Source: an uncultured Schlesneria sp. (lineage in GTDB: Bacteria; Planctomycetota; Planctomycetia; Planctomycetales; Planctomycetaceae). Taken from it: a stretch of 64,000 nucleotides of DNA. The position numbers and the translations under genes are program-made. Under the pieces are notes generated by a model that was not told where the DNA came from, searched no databases, and saw nothing but the letters and a program-made list of their open reading frames with translations. Below, in pieces: positions 63,961 to 64,000 of the stretch. Positions within the stretch are counted from its first letter, which is position 1. Each line of letters starts with the position of its first letter. The stretch lies in the NCBI GenBank assembly GCA_903871875.1, contig CAIQIR010000091.1, positions 24,913 to 88,912 on the forward strand. Direction: 5' to 3'.

Positions 63961-64000
63961 GTGAAAACAGAGTGTCGGGAAGATTCGTATGGATTTCAAG
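63961..64000 (+). CDS. Start of a gene cut by the right edge
   Basis: GGAGG at 63949-63953 precedes a GTG at 63961 by seven bases, and the frame (VKTECREDSYGFQ) stays open to the edge. An alternative ATG at 63986 in another frame has a weaker GGGAAG. Only 13 residues are visible. Its position after fliK makes flgD or another hook gene plausible, but this is inference. Confidence 0.4.
   Translation, partial: MKTECREDSYGFQ

Overview
The window looks like chromosomal DNA of a planctomycete, probably Planctomycetaceae and perhaps Schlesneria-like. This is inferred from content, since no rRNA is present. Supporting traits are three Ser/Thr protein kinases with FHA, zinc-finger or HEAT-like attachments, two ECF sigma genes each followed by a kinase, Tat-exported sugar-epimerase-like and cupin proteins, a neutral-ceramidase-like protein, NHL and PDZ proteins, a tetratricopeptide protein with RNA polymerase alpha C-terminal domains, and a fused type II secretion/type IV pilus platform. 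Base composition and codon use look uniform by eye. I see no insertion sequence, prophage, CRISPR array, tRNA or rRNA.

Layout. 1-3050: the end of a cytochrome c assembly gene (ccsA-like), a convergent exported hypothetical protein, and metK with an intrinsic terminator. 3064-5837 (minus): a TPR/double alpha-CTD protein coupled to a SpoIID-like protein. 6143-12519 (plus): a PDZ protein, a TPR protein, an MMPL transporter and a neutral-ceramidase-like protein. 12565-19911: an SDR, a membrane Ser/Thr kinase, a PAC2 protein, two universal stress proteins ending at a 19-bp perfect hairpin, an HTH-EIIA fusion and a TIM-barrel epimerase. 20205-24601 (plus): DUF58, NHL-repeat protein, zinc alcohol dehydrogenase and L-2-hydroxyglutarate oxidase. 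24604-26554 (minus): rhodanese, an oxalate-decarboxylase-like bicupin and a 59-residue membrane protein.

26775-39180 (minus) is one long run: gspE-F-G-H-I-J-K, a PilM-PilN fusion and a PilO-PilP/GspC fusion, followed in the same direction by an ECF sigma factor and a zinc-finger kinase. The pseudopilin genes overlap by 1-4 bases, so they are translationally coupled. The secretin and prepilin peptidase are not in the window.

39941-44603 holds a secreted EF-hand protein, two VOC proteins, a tandem YCII protein, a MaoC dehydratase and an enoyl-CoA hydratase. 44672-51336 is a divergent signalling locus: on the minus strand an exported protein, an FHA-transmembrane-pseudoprotease protein and a secreted coiled-coil protein; on the plus strand an ECF sigma factor and an FHA-kinase. 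I consider this the best candidate for an undescribed system. 51504-57942 (plus) holds trpE, a Tat-exported epimerase-like protein, a small FmdB-like protein, an EboA protein, gatB and an RlmB/TrmH-type rRNA methylase. 57966-63832 is a flagellar block: a PilZ protein, a MotE-like protein, fliJ, fliI and fliH on the minus strand, and fliK divergent on the plus strand. A further gene starts near the right edge.

Limits: gene functions rest on motif recognition by eye. No database search or structure prediction was run.
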